Assembly: GCA_964455095.1 (NCBI GenBank)
Contig: CAYVUV010000127.1
Coordinates: 1 to 22,036, forward strand
Length of the DNA: 22,036 bases
Reading direction: 5' to 3'
DNA from: CAYVUV01 sp964455095
Lineage (GTDB): Bacteria; Desulfobacterota; Binatia; HRBIN30; CADEER01
The notes beneath the pieces were generated by a model that was not told the origin of the DNA, made no database searches, and saw only the letters and a program-made list of their open reading frames with translations. The stretch's first letter is position 1; each line of letters opens with the position of its first letter. Positions 9,674 through 16,447 of the stretch are shown piece by piece. Both the position numbers and the translations under genes were made by a program.

Positions 9674-10537
9674 CTACTCGACGGGGCTGCGCGCCGCCAC
9701 CGCGGCGGCGCTCTGTCCGATGCCCAGCTTCTGCGCCAGGCTCGACAGCGCGTAGAGCGCGGTGGCGAGCAGGATGATCAGCGGCCCGGGCGGCGCCGAG
9801 ACGTCGAAAGCGTCGGCGAGCCAATAGGACAGCAGCAGCCCGGCGATGGTGCAGGCGGCGCCGACGGCGGTGGAGAGCAGCATCATGTGCACCAGGCGGT
9901 CGGACCAGTGCCGTGCCACCGCGGCGGGGACGGTGAGCAGCGCGATGGCGAGGATGACGCCGGCGACGCGGATGAGCGTCACCACCGCGAGCGCGGTGAG
10001 GGCGAGCAGGACGAGGAAGATGGTGTCTACTTTCACCCCGACCACCTCGGCGAACTCTTCGTCGAAGGAGACCGCTTGCAGTTGGTCGAAGAGCAGCGCG
10101 ACGGTGGCGAGAATCACCACGTCGAGCACGCCGACCAGGACGACGTAGCTCCACGGCACGAACAGCAGGCTGCCGAAGAGGTAACTGGTCAGGTCGGGCG
10201 CGTAGCCGGGCGCCAGCGCGACGAAGAGGATGCCGAGCGCCATGCCGATCGACCAGACGATGGAGATCAGCGTATCGAGCGCCGAGCGCAGGTGCCGGTA
10301 GGCGAAGCCGATGCCGAGCGCGGTGAGCAGGCCGAAGCCGGTGGCGCCGAGCATGGGGTCGAAGCCGAGCAGAAAACCGAGCCCGACGCCGCCGAAGGCG
10401 GCATGCGACAGGCCGCCGGTGATGGAGGCGATCTTCTTGACTACGACGTACGTGCCGATGACGCCGGCGGCGATGCTGGCGAGCAGCCCGGCCAGCAGCA
10501 CGCGCTGAAAGAAGGGCAGGGAGAACGCGTCGATCAT
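9674..10537 (-). CDS. znuB: Zinc/manganese-type ABC transporter permease (ABC-3 family)
   Basis: This 287-aa polytopic membrane protein of the ABC-3 (ZnuB/TroC/MntB) family has about eight hydrophobic segments. Family-typical stretches include Y-V-V-V-K-K-I-A-S-I-T-G-G-L-S-H-A-A-F-G near residue 30, V-G-V-K-V-D in the coupling region, and L-T-V-P-A-A-V-A-R near residue 215. The ATG at 10537 overlaps the stop of the ATPase gene in an ATGA junction. With the ATPase (10534-11307) and the metal-binding lipoprotein (11307-12257) it makes a complete divalent-metal importer. The symbol follows the zinc system by convention; manganese or iron cannot be excluded from sequence. Confidence 0.9.
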   Translation of the reverse strand: MIDAFSLPFFQRVLLAGLLASIAAGVIGTYVVVKKIASITGGLSHAAFGGVGLGFLLGFDPMLGATGFGLLTALGIGFAYRHLRSALDTLISIVWSIGMALGILFVALAPGYAPDLTSYLFGSLLFVPWSYVVLVGVLDVVILATVALLFDQLQAVSFDEEFAEVVGVKVDTIFLVLLALTALAVVTLIRVAGVILAIALLTVPAAVARHWSDRLVHMMLLSTAVGAACTIAGLLLSYWLADAFDVSAPPGPLIILLATALYALSSLAQKLGIGQSAAAVAARSPVE

Positions 10538-11307
10538 CGCGGCGTGGTGCGGGCCGCGTGCGGGTCGAGCACGCGGTGTGGGTGGCCATGGGCGAGCAGG
10601 TCGACCGGGCAGCCGTAGGTGGCTTCGAGCATCTCGGCCGTCAGCTCCTTGGTCGGGTGGTAATGCAGCCGCCGGTTGAGGCAGGCCACCGAGCGGACGT
10701 ATTTCGAGATGGCGCCGATGTCGTGCGAGACCAGAATGACCGTTAGCTCGTGCGACAGCTCCTCGAGCAGCTCCCAGATGCTGCGGCCGATGCGCTCGTC
10801 GAGGCTCGCCGTCGGCTCGTCGAGCAACAACAGCTGCGGCTCCTGCGCCAGAGCGCGGGCGATCAACACGCGCTGCAGCTGGCCGCCCGACAGCCGGCCG
10901 ATCTGACGGTCGGCGAGCTCGCCCATGTCGACCTTGGCGAGCATGTCCATCGCCAGGGCGCGGTCGGCGCGGCTGATACGGCCGAAGGCGCCGCGGCGGC
11001 CGAGCCGGCCCATGAGCACGACGTCGATGACGCGAATGGGAAAGTCGAGGTCGAAGCGCGCCTGCTGCGGCACATAGCCGACGCGGCCGCGCGCGCCCGC
11101 CGGCGGCTGGCCGAAGACGCGCACCGCGCCGCGGTCCGGTTCCAACAGGCCGAGAATGACCTTGAGCAGCGTCGTCTTGCCGCTGCCGTTGGGGCCGAGC
11201 ACGGCGAGGTACTCGCCGGCGTCGAGCGTCAGCGTCACGCCCTCGAGCACCGGCACGCCGCGGAACGAGAGCCAGACGTCGTCCAGCTCGAGCGCCGGGA
11301 CGGCCAT
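10534..11307 (-). CDS. znuC: Zinc/manganese-type ABC transporter ATP-binding protein
   Basis: This is a 257-aa single-domain ABC ATPase. It has Walker A G-P-N-G-S-G-K-T-T (38-46), Q-loop Y-V-P-Q-Q (79-83), signature L-S-G-G-Q-L-Q-R (139-146), Walker B L-L-L-L-D-E-P-T-A-S-L-D (catalytic Glu about 164) and the switch histidine in V-S-H-D-I-G-A-I-S. Its length and the C-terminal Y-G-C-P-V-D-L-L-A-H-G-H-P-H tail fit ATPases of metal importers; the His-rich end is common there and may sense or bind metal. The start ATG 11307 overlaps the stop of the binding-protein gene (ATGA), and its own stop overlaps the permease start the same way. Confidence 0.92.
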   Translation of the reverse strand: MAVPALELDDVWLSFRGVPVLEGVTLTLDAGEYLAVLGPNGSGKTTLLKVILGLLEPDRGAVRVFGQPPAGARGRVGYVPQQARFDLDFPIRVIDVVLMGRLGRRGAFGRISRADRALAMDMLAKVDMGELADRQIGRLSGGQLQRVLIARALAQEPQLLLLDEPTASLDERIGRSIWELLEELSHELTVILVSHDIGAISKYVRSVACLNRRLHYHPTKELTAEMLEATYGCPVDLLAHGHPHRVLDPHAARTTPR

Positions 11308-12257
11308 CACGCCAGCGCCTCGTGCAACTGCGCGGCGACGCGGCGCAGGTTGTCGGCCCAGTCGCGCGCCTGCGGATCGATCACCGCGACGCGCGCGCCG
11401 ATCTCGCGCGCCACCAACTCGGCGCTGCTGGCCGAGAACTGCGGCTCGTTGAAGACGACGCGCACGCCGTCGGCGCGCGCCCGCGCGATCAGGTCCGCCA
11501 GGCGCTTGGCGTCGGGCTCCTTGCCCTCGCTCTCGATCGCCACCTGCTCGAGCCCGTAGGCCTCGGCCAGGTACCCCCAGGCGGGATGGAAGACATAGAA
11601 CCGGCGTTGCGGCAGGCCGGTGAGCTGCTGGCGCAGCTCGCCGTCGAGGCGGTCGATGGCGGCGAGAAAGCGATCGCGGTTGGCGTCGATGCGCGCCTGC
11701 TCGGCCGGCAGCAGGGCGGCGATGGCCGCGGCGATGTTGGTGGTCATGGTGCGGACATGGGCCGGCGCCAGCCACACGTGCGGGTCGTCGGTGAGGCGCG
11801 CGACGCCGGCGGAGCCGTCGACGACGGGCAGATCGCGCCGCTCGGCCAACAGCTTGCTCATCCACGCCTGCTCGAAGGCGAGGTGCGGGTGACCGACCTT
11901 GACGTAGAGCGCGGCGCCGCTGACGGCGCGCAGCTGTTGAAACGTCGGCTCGTAGGCGTGCGGGTTGGCGCCGGCCGGAATCATCACCGCCACGTCGACC
12001 AGATCGCCCGCGACCTGCTCGACGAAGTAGGCCTGCGGTGCGACCGAGACGGCGACCAGCGGTTTCGTGGCTGCCGGGCGATCGGTGGTGCAGCTGCTGA
12101 CGAGCGCCGCCAGGAAGCCGCACAGTAGCGTTGCCACAGCGTTCCGATGTCTGGATCCCCCCCTTTGGCAAAGCGGGGACAGGGGGGATTTTGAACGCAG
12201 ATCATTCAAACAAATCCCCCGCGATCCCCCTTTGCCAAAGGGGGAAGTCGGACTCAT
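11307..12257 (-). CDS. znuA: Zinc/manganese-type metal-binding lipoprotein, ZnuA/TroA-like (start uncertain)
   Basis: The mature protein is a cluster A-I metal-binding protein. Likely metal ligands are the His in A-N-P-H-A-Y-E-P-T, V-G-H-P-H-L-A-F-E and V-F-H-P-A-W-G-Y, with a C-terminal acid in V-I-D-P-Q-A-R-D-W; D-P-H-V-W-L-A-P is also typical. There is no long His-rich loop, so zinc versus manganese is open. A lipobox (L-V-S-S-C) follows a hydrophobic stretch, but the start is unclear because palindromic element C covers the 5' end in frame. Candidates are ATG 12257 (reads through the element), a TTG inside the element loop preceded by GGGGG, and GTG 12137 just inside it, which gives 276 aa but a signal peptide with no positive charge. 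ATG 12311 also exists. I list 12257 as a compromise. It heads the seven-gene block. Confidence 0.82.
   Translation of the reverse strand: MSPTSPFGKGGSRGICLNDLRSKSPLSPLCQRGGSRHRNAVATLLCGFLAALVSSCTTDRPAATKPLVAVSVAPQAYFVEQVAGDLVDVAVMIPAGANPHAYEPTFQQLRAVSGAALYVKVGHPHLAFEQAWMSKLLAERRDLPVVDGSAGVARLTDDPHVWLAPAHVRTMTTNIAAAIAALLPAEQARIDANRDRFLAAIDRLDGELRQQLTGLPQRRFYVFHPAWGYLAEAYGLEQVAIESEGKEPDAKRLADLIARARADGVRVVFNEPQFSASSAELVAREIGARVAVIDPQARDWADNLRRVAAQLHEALA
12157..12244. repeat. Palindromic repeat over the 5' end of the metal-binding lipoprotein gene (element C)
   Basis: The arms 12157-12191 and 12212-12244 are inverted, similar copies of a ~34-nt unit made of the hairpin CCCCCTTTGGCAAAGGGGG (one arm varies) followed by a G-run and GGGGGGATTT. 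The loop has its own 6-bp hairpin (TTTGAA / TTCAAA). The design matches elements A and B. It overlaps the region where the lipoprotein gene's translation start must lie. Confidence 0.75.
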
Positions 12258-12403
12258 CTGCCGCGCAGCCAGGAAGCCGAGAGTTGTTTCGCCCATAGCC
12301 CGACGGCACACCAGAGGCCGTCCGGTACAGTGGCGGAACGCCGCGGCGGCGTCAATCGGTGTCGGGCGGACGGGACGCAGGCGCCGGCACGGTCGCAGAC
12401 GCT

Positions 12404-12439
12404 AACGCGGGCCGGCGCCGATGGCGACCGGCCCGCGTT
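12404..12439. promoter_or_regulatory. Perfect 12-bp inverted repeat in a divergent promoter region
   Basis: AACGCGGGCCGG (12404-12415) and CCGGCCCGCGTT (12428-12439) are exact reverse complements around a 12-nt loop. The site lies between divergently transcribed genes, so it could be an operator for a dimeric regulator or an RNA hairpin. It does not resemble the AT-rich Zur box, and there is no T-run. Confidence 0.4.
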
Positions 12440-12498
12440 CCCCCCCTGCTCGGCGTGTGGCGTCTTAGACCTATGCACGGGCCGAAACAGTTTATCCA

Positions 12499-12524
12499 GA
12501 AAAAACCGCCGGCCGACCGGGCGG
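12499..12524 (-). terminator. Minus-strand intrinsic terminator-like hairpin
   Basis: Read on the minus strand, CCGCC (12524-12520) pairs with GGCGG (12510-12506), extendable by A-T pairs, and is followed at once by TTTTTT (12505-12500). This is the classic intrinsic-terminator form. No minus-strand gene ends immediately upstream. It would stop transcription running antisense through the sulfatase-like gene before it reaches the transporter block. Confidence 0.5.
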
Positions 12525-12563
12525 CTTGAAATCGTGCCGGGGGCTCCCTACCGTGCCGGGCGA

Positions 12564-13445
12564 ATGGCCGAGTCGCCGCCCGCACCAGTGCCGCCGGCCG
12601 GGGCGCAGAACTACCTGCTCATCATCCTCGACAGCTGTCGCTTCGACAGCTTCGTCGCCGCGGCGCCGCCGACGATCTTGCGCCTCGGCGCGCTCGAGCG
12701 GCGCTGGAGCTACGCGTCGTGGACGGCGCCGTCGCACTACAACCTGCTCATGGGCCTGCTGCCGCACGCCAGCCCGGCGCACGTCTACGCCTCGGAGTAC
12801 TACAAGCGCGACTTCCTGCGGTACACCGAGCGCCTCGGCTGCGCCGGCATCGAGTTTCAGCAGCTCCTGCCGTCGCTCTATCTGCCGACGTTCCTCAAGC
12901 ACAAGCTCGGCTACCACACGCACGCCATGGTCTCGCTGCCGGTGCTCAACCCGGCGACGCCGCTCAACCGCGACTTCGACTCGTTTGCGCTGATGCCGAC
13001 GCACAACGACATGGACGCCATGCTGGCGCGCCTGCGTTTCGACGCCGAGCGGCCGTCGTTCTACCTGCTCAACGTCGGCGAGACGCACTACCCGTTCGCG
13101 CTCCCCGGCGAGGATCCGCGCCAGTGGCCGCGCATCTCCGGCGTGCACGGCGTCTTCAAGCACCTCGACGCGCAACACGTCGGCGGCCAACTCGTCGCCG
13201 GCGAGAGCGAGCCGAAGGAGTTCGATCAGGCCAAGCTCGATCAGCTGCGCGCCCGCCAGATCGACGCCGTGCGCTACCTCGACGGCGTCTTTGCCCGCCT
13301 CTTCGATATCGTGCCGCCCAACACCTACATCACCGTCACTGCCGACCACGGCGAGCTGTTCGGCGAAGGGGGCTACTTCGGCCACGGCCCCATCCAGCAC
13401 GACAAGGTGTACGAAGTGCCGTTCGTCGAGGGCCGGTTGCGCTGA
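12564..13445 (+). CDS. Sulfatase-like (alkaline-phosphatase superfamily) metalloenzyme without FGly cysteine
   Basis: This 293-aa protein starts at ATG 12564, chosen because the fold's first strand begins right after it; there is no clear ribosome-binding site. It keeps superfamily metal ligands: L-L-I-I-L-D (Asp23), C-R-F-D-S (Asp28), and late T-A-D-H-G-E (Asp261, His262) plus His274 and His279. At the nucleophile position, where sulfatases have C-x-P-S-R, it reads T-A-P-S-H (Thr54), so formylglycine chemistry is not expected; Thr nucleophiles occur in phospho- and phosphoethanolamine transferases. It is shorter than usual sulfatases and ends soon after E-V-P-F-V-E, resembling the compact STM4013/SEN3800-type hydrolases. 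No signal peptide is seen, suggesting a cytoplasmic enzyme. It converges on the ATP sulfurylase gene. Substrate is unknown; a link to sulfate metabolism is only positional. Confidence 0.75.
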   Translation: MAESPPAPVPPAGAQNYLLIILDSCRFDSFVAAAPPTILRLGALERRWSYASWTAPSHYNLLMGLLPHASPAHVYASEYYKRDFLRYTERLGCAGIEFQQLLPSLYLPTFLKHKLGYHTHAMVSLPVLNPATPLNRDFDSFALMPTHNDMDAMLARLRFDAERPSFYLLNVGETHYPFALPGEDPRQWPRISGVHGVFKHLDAQHVGGQLVAGESEPKEFDQAKLDQLRARQIDAVRYLDGVFARLFDIVPPNTYITVTADHGELFGEGGYFGHGPIQHDKVYEVPFVEGRLR

Positions 13446-13453
13446 GCGGACGC

Positions 13454-13482
13454 GGGCGTGTCGGCATTGCTGCCGCACGCCC
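13454..13482. terminator. Convergent hairpin between the sulfatase-like gene and sat
   Basis: GGGCGTG (13454-13460) and CACGCCC (13476-13482) enclose an inner CGGCA/TGCCG stem with a TTGC loop, giving about 12 bp with one bulged base. It fills the 46-nt gap between two convergent stop codons, so it can act on both strands. It has no T-run. Confidence 0.5.
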
Positions 13483-13491
13483 ACGCCTGCC

Positions 13492-14748
13492 TCAGGCGCT
13501 CTTCTCTTTGTAGTACGCGATCAGGATGTCGGCGATCTCCGGCCGCAGGATGCGTGGGTCGGGGCGTTCGCCGGCGGTGAGGGCTTCGCGCACTTTCGAT
13601 CCGGAGATGACCACCGGCTTCTCGTCCGGGTGGTTGTCCATCAGATCGACGCGGCCGACGCTGTCGTAGTAGGCGGCGAAGCCGATGTTGCACGGGCTGA
13701 TGCGCAGGTCGCCCTTGAGGTTTTTGAAGATCTCCTGCGCGTCGAAATCGCCCCAGATCGCCTTGCCGTCGTCGAACGGTGCGTCGGCGTGCTTGCGGCC
13801 GATGATGATGTCGGTGAAGCCGAGGTTCTGGCGGTAGATGCCGTGCATCACCGCTTCCTTGGGGCCGCCGTACAGCATCTTGATGTCGAGCGCGACGAGC
13901 TCGAAGACCTCGGGCAGGTCGTAGCCGCGGCTGGCCCACAGCGCCTCGTCCTTGTCGCCTTTACCGAGCAGCTGCTGGTCGTGCAGGGTGCGATAGCAGC
14001 GCATGCGCGTGCGCGCCGGCACGTCGTCGCCCTTGAGCTCGCCGATGAGCGGATTGAGCACCACGCCGGTGAAGCCGCCGGTGCGGGTGAGTTGTTCGAC
14101 GCCGGCGACCAGCGCGTACTCGTGTGCGCGGTGCAGGGGGTTGCGGGTTTGGAACGCTACCGCGCGCTCCCAGCGGCGCTCGGCGATCAGCGTGCGCACC
14201 TGGCGCGGCGAGAGGACGAACTCGCCGTACTCCGCATCCACCGGCTGCGGCAGCGCCCACAGCGAGCCCCCGATCAGCTTGGTGCGCGGGTCGTCCATGA
14301 CCATGTGCCCGCCGGGATGATCGGTGCGCGACGTGCCGTAGAACTTCTCGACGTGCTTGGGCTTGTCCCAGTCGAAGACGCTGGAGACGCGCACCGTGGC
14401 GACGATGTTGCCCTCGTGCACCAGCGCCGCGGAATGGCCGACGCGCAAGAGCTTGGCTTCGTCGTCGGTGACTGGCAGCGAGATCGGCGCCGTCCAGGCG
14501 TAGTGACGGAACCCGAAGTCGAGCGATTCGTTGTCGAGGACGTAGTGCCACGCCTCCTCGTCCATCGGTCCGGTCAGTGGCGACAGCGTGCCGTCGGCGA
14601 TGCGGTAGACGGTCGACAAGTCGGCGCGGTTGAGCTCGATACGCGGCAGGATCGACGCCTCGCTCAAGAACTGCTTGCGCCGCGCCAGTGGGACGACGCG
14701 CGAAACCGGGGCTTCCAAGCCCCCGTGGACCGGTACGAGATCGGGCAT
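13492..14748 (-). CDS. sat: Sulfate adenylyltransferase (ATP sulfurylase)
   Basis: This 418-aa protein catalyses ATP + sulfate to adenosine 5'-phosphosulfate + pyrophosphate, the activating step of sulfate assimilation or reduction. The active-site motif Q-T-R-N-P-L-H-R-A-H-E lies at 200-210, with G-E-L-K-G-D-D-V-P shortly after and the conserved I-S-G-S-K-V-R-E-A-L near 381-390. Length fits the homo-oligomeric bacterial/archaeal Sat rather than CysD/CysN, and there is no fused APS kinase domain. GAAGGAG sits 8 nt before ATG 14748, and a TTGACA promoter candidate lies just upstream. It appears monocistronic: no APS reductase, APS kinase or sulfate transporter is within the window, so the pathway direction cannot be decided. 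Confidence 0.95.
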   Translation of the reverse strand: MPDLVPVHGGLEAPVSRVVPLARRKQFLSEASILPRIELNRADLSTVYRIADGTLSPLTGPMDEEAWHYVLDNESLDFGFRHYAWTAPISLPVTDDEAKLLRVGHSAALVHEGNIVATVRVSSVFDWDKPKHVEKFYGTSRTDHPGGHMVMDDPRTKLIGGSLWALPQPVDAEYGEFVLSPRQVRTLIAERRWERAVAFQTRNPLHRAHEYALVAGVEQLTRTGGFTGVVLNPLIGELKGDDVPARTRMRCYRTLHDQQLLGKGDKDEALWASRGYDLPEVFELVALDIKMLYGGPKEAVMHGIYRQNLGFTDIIIGRKHADAPFDDGKAIWGDFDAQEIFKNLKGDLRISPCNIGFAAYYDSVGRVDLMDNHPDEKPVVISGSKVREALTAGERPDPRILRPEIADILIAYYKEKSA

Positions 14749-14796
14749 TCTCTCAACTCCTTCGATCTGAGGATGTCAGTGCGGGTGGAACGGCGC

Positions 14797-14825
14797 AGTG
14801 TTCCCGAGCGGGGGATGGGTGTCAA
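14797..14825 (-). promoter_or_regulatory. Sigma70-like promoter candidate for sat
   Basis: On the minus strand a perfect TTGACA (14825-14820) is followed after 17 nt by AACACT (14802-14797), which matches the -10 consensus at three of six positions. This predicts a leader of roughly 40 nt before the sat ribosome-binding site. The -35 and spacing are good; the -10 is weak. Confidence 0.42.
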
Positions 14826-14854
14826 GAAGGTGGGCGGCGCCCCTGATCGGAGCA

Positions 14855-14883
14855 CCGCCCGCCCGATACAATCGGGCGGGCGG
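14855..14883. terminator. Strong GC hairpin downstream of the lytic transglycosylase gene
   Basis: CCGCCCGCCCGAT (14855-14867) and ATCGGGCGGGCGG (14871-14883) are a perfect 13-bp inverted repeat with a 3-nt loop. It lies 13 nt past the stop of the minus-strand gene. No T-run follows, so it may be a Rho-dependent or 3'-protecting hairpin rather than a classic terminator. Confidence 0.5.
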
Positions 14884-14895
14884 GCGCGCGATGGG

Positions 14896-16125
14896 TTAGC
14901 GCCGGGCGCGCGAAGCGCGGGCCAGCCGCGTCGGGCCGGCGGCCTTCTTGGTGACCGGGGATCCGGGGATGCGGAGAACCTTGCCGGCTTGCAGGCCGCG
15001 GGCGCTGCGGATGCGGTTGGCCTGCATCAGCGAGGCGACCGAGACGCCGTAGCGGCGGCTGATCGAGGCGAGCGTGTCGCCGCGGCGCACGGCATGGGTG
15101 CGGGTACTGGCGACCGCGGTCTCGGCGCGCGGTTGCGGTTGGCTCTTGTACTGCGCGTAGGCCGTCTCGAAGCGATCGCGGGTGCCCTTGGGCAAGCGCA
15201 CCAGGTAGCCCTGCGGCGGCACCATGCCGCGGCTCAACGCGGGGTTGAGCTCGGTGACTGCTGCGACGCTGCTGCCGCTCAGGCTGGCGACGGTGCGCAG
15301 GGAGATGGAACGGTCGATGCGCACCATCTCGTACGGCAGCGGATAGTCCTGTTCGACTTCGAAGCCGTACGCCTCCGGGGCCTTGGCGATCTCGACGGCG
15401 GCCAGGAAGCGGGGCACGAACTCTTCGGTCTCGTTGGGCAGATAGCCGCGGGCGCCCATCACCCAATAGTCGTCGATCTTGCGGCGGTCGCGGATGCGGG
15501 CGATGTTGCCCTCGCCGGTGTTGTAGGCGGCGAGCGACAGATGCCAGTCGCCGAACATGCCGTACAGGTCGCGCAGGTAGCGCGCCGCGGCGCGCGTCGC
15601 CTTGACCGGGTCGCGCCGCTCGTCGACGTACCCGTCGATGCGCAGGCCATAGCGTTGGCCGGTGCCGCGGATGAACTGCCAGGGCCCGACGGCCCCCGCC
15701 TGCGAGGCGGCGTTGACGCGGAAGCCGCTCTCGACGATCGGCAGGTAGGCGAGCTCGGTGGGGACGCCTTCCTCCTCGAGGATCGACTGCATCTTGGGCA
15801 GGTACTTGGTCGCCCGGTTCAGCGCCTGGGACAGAAAACCGCGCAGGTTGTTCTGGTACGCGTCGACGAATCCCCGCACACTGGGGTGCTGGGAGGCGAA
15901 CTGGTCGCCGTCGGAGGGCGCCGTATCGGCGCGCTCTTCAGGCGGCGAGAGAGCGGGCACGGCCGAGGCGCGTGCCGAGCCGGCCGGTCGGGGGAAGATC
16001 GTCACCTCCGACCGCGCCAGCGAATCGGGCGTTCGCGGTCCGATGGCCGAACATCCTGCGAGCGATAGCCCGAGTGCAATGACCGCCACATGGGCGGGGG
16101 ATGCGAGCTTTGAAGCAGCGCGCAT
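14896..16125 (-). CDS. mltD: MltD-like LysM lytic transglycosylase lipoprotein
   Basis: This 409-aa protein cleaves the glycan strands of peptidoglycan non-hydrolytically. The signal peptide ends in lipobox L-A-G-C with Cys25, suggesting outer-membrane anchoring. The SLT-type catalytic domain spans about 105-230: catalytic Glu132 in L-P-I-V-E-S-G-F, then G-A-V-G-P-W-Q-F-I and A-A-Y-N-T-G-E-G-N. A single clear LysM peptidoglycan-binding domain lies at about 341-388 (R-R-G-D-T-L-A-S-I-S-R-R-Y-G-V), and a degenerate LysM-like stretch may occur near 280-310. The C-terminal ~20 residues are basic. GGGAGGAA lies 5 nt before ATG 16125. The leader is long and structured. It is probably transcribed alone, between strong hairpins on both sides. 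Confidence 0.92.
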   Translation of the reverse strand: MRAASKLASPAHVAVIALGLSLAGCSAIGPRTPDSLARSEVTIFPRPAGSARASAVPALSPPEERADTAPSDGDQFASQHPSVRGFVDAYQNNLRGFLSQALNRATKYLPKMQSILEEEGVPTELAYLPIVESGFRVNAASQAGAVGPWQFIRGTGQRYGLRIDGYVDERRDPVKATRAAARYLRDLYGMFGDWHLSLAAYNTGEGNIARIRDRRKIDDYWVMGARGYLPNETEEFVPRFLAAVEIAKAPEAYGFEVEQDYPLPYEMVRIDRSISLRTVASLSGSSVAAVTELNPALSRGMVPPQGYLVRLPKGTRDRFETAYAQYKSQPQPRAETAVASTRTHAVRRGDTLASISRRYGVSVASLMQANRIRSARGLQAGKVLRIPGSPVTKKAAGPTRLARASRARR

Positions 16126-16280
16126 AGGTTCCTCCCTCTTGGTAGGGCCGCCTGGGTGGGGAAGAGCCTGACTCGCCCCGCAGCGGCCGACGCACCCACC
16201 GTTCCGCCCGTGGAGAGAAACCGGGAGGCGGTTCGGTGAAGCTTCGGATCGTTGGTGAGTGTTCGATCATCAACAATGCC

Positions 16281-16298
16281 AGCCCCGCGTCGGGGGCT
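16281..16298 (-). terminator. Short hairpin, second terminator candidate after the mfd-surA-pdxA-mutase operon
   Basis: AGCCCC (16281-16286) and GGGGCT (16293-16298) form a perfect 6-bp stem with a 6-nt loop. On the minus strand it is followed by GGCATTGTTGAT, which is only moderately T-rich. Confidence 0.3.
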
Positions 16299-16402
16299 CA
16301 CCAAGTAACGTGCCGTGTGGGTAGCACACCCGTGGACCCCGGCGCAACCCTTTCTCGGCACTTGGAAGTGTCCCAATCGGACACGCTCCGGCACTTCGAC
16401 GC

Positions 16403-16432
16403 CGTTGGCGCCCGCTGTGTGCTGCGCCAACG
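16403..16432 (-). terminator. Hairpin 15 nt past the phosphomannomutase stop codon
   Basis: CGTTGGCGC (16403-16411) and GCGCCAACG (16424-16432) are an exact 9-bp inverted repeat around a 12-nt loop. The position, immediately after the last gene of a minus-strand operon, suggests a transcript 3'-end structure. There is no T-run. Confidence 0.45.
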
Positions 16433-16447
16433 CATCGCGGCGCGCGC

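Larger units (their letters stand above)
12258..12563. other. Divergent intergenic region between the metal/BMP block and the sulfatase-like gene
   Basis: No credible gene was seen. On the minus strand a TTGACG (12355-12350) could be a -35 for the transporter block, but the -10 17 nt further (CACTGT) is poor. A perfect 12-bp inverted repeat and a minus-strand terminator-like hairpin are listed separately. The 9-mer CGTGCCGGG is repeated at 12533 and 12552, just before the plus-strand gene. Confidence 0.4.
16126..16447. other. Structured intergenic/leader region upstream of mltD
   Basis: No coding gene is supported. Several hairpins occur besides those listed separately: GTGTCC (16368-16373) pairs with GGACAC (16379-16384), and GTGTG/CACAC pair across 16315-16328. 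On the minus strand the last ~110 nt before the mltD ribosome-binding site are GC-rich and foldable (GGTGGG near 16200 can pair with CCCACC near 16160). It may hold a cis-regulatory RNA, but I cannot name one with confidence. Confidence 0.35.

Noticed and set aside
12258..12311. An extended N-terminus for the metal-binding lipoprotein from ATG 12311
   Set aside because: It would place more than 50 residues, largely encoded by a palindromic repeat, ahead of the hydrophobic signal core, which is unlikely for a lipoprotein.
12564..13445. Calling this gene an arylsulfatase
   Set aside because: The formylglycine motif C/S-x-P-x-R is absent (T-A-P-S-H instead), and the protein is much shorter than typical arylsulfatases.
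13291..16068. A 925-residue plus-strand open frame
   Set aside because: It runs antisense through sat and mltD, both recognised by complete catalytic motifs, and results from the lack of stop codons in high-GC DNA.
16126..16447. A tRNA or a c-di-GMP (GEMM) riboswitch in the region upstream of mltD
   Set aside because: No cloverleaf with a T-loop GTTCGA core and CCA-end stem could be assembled, and the conserved GEMM core was not found on either strand.
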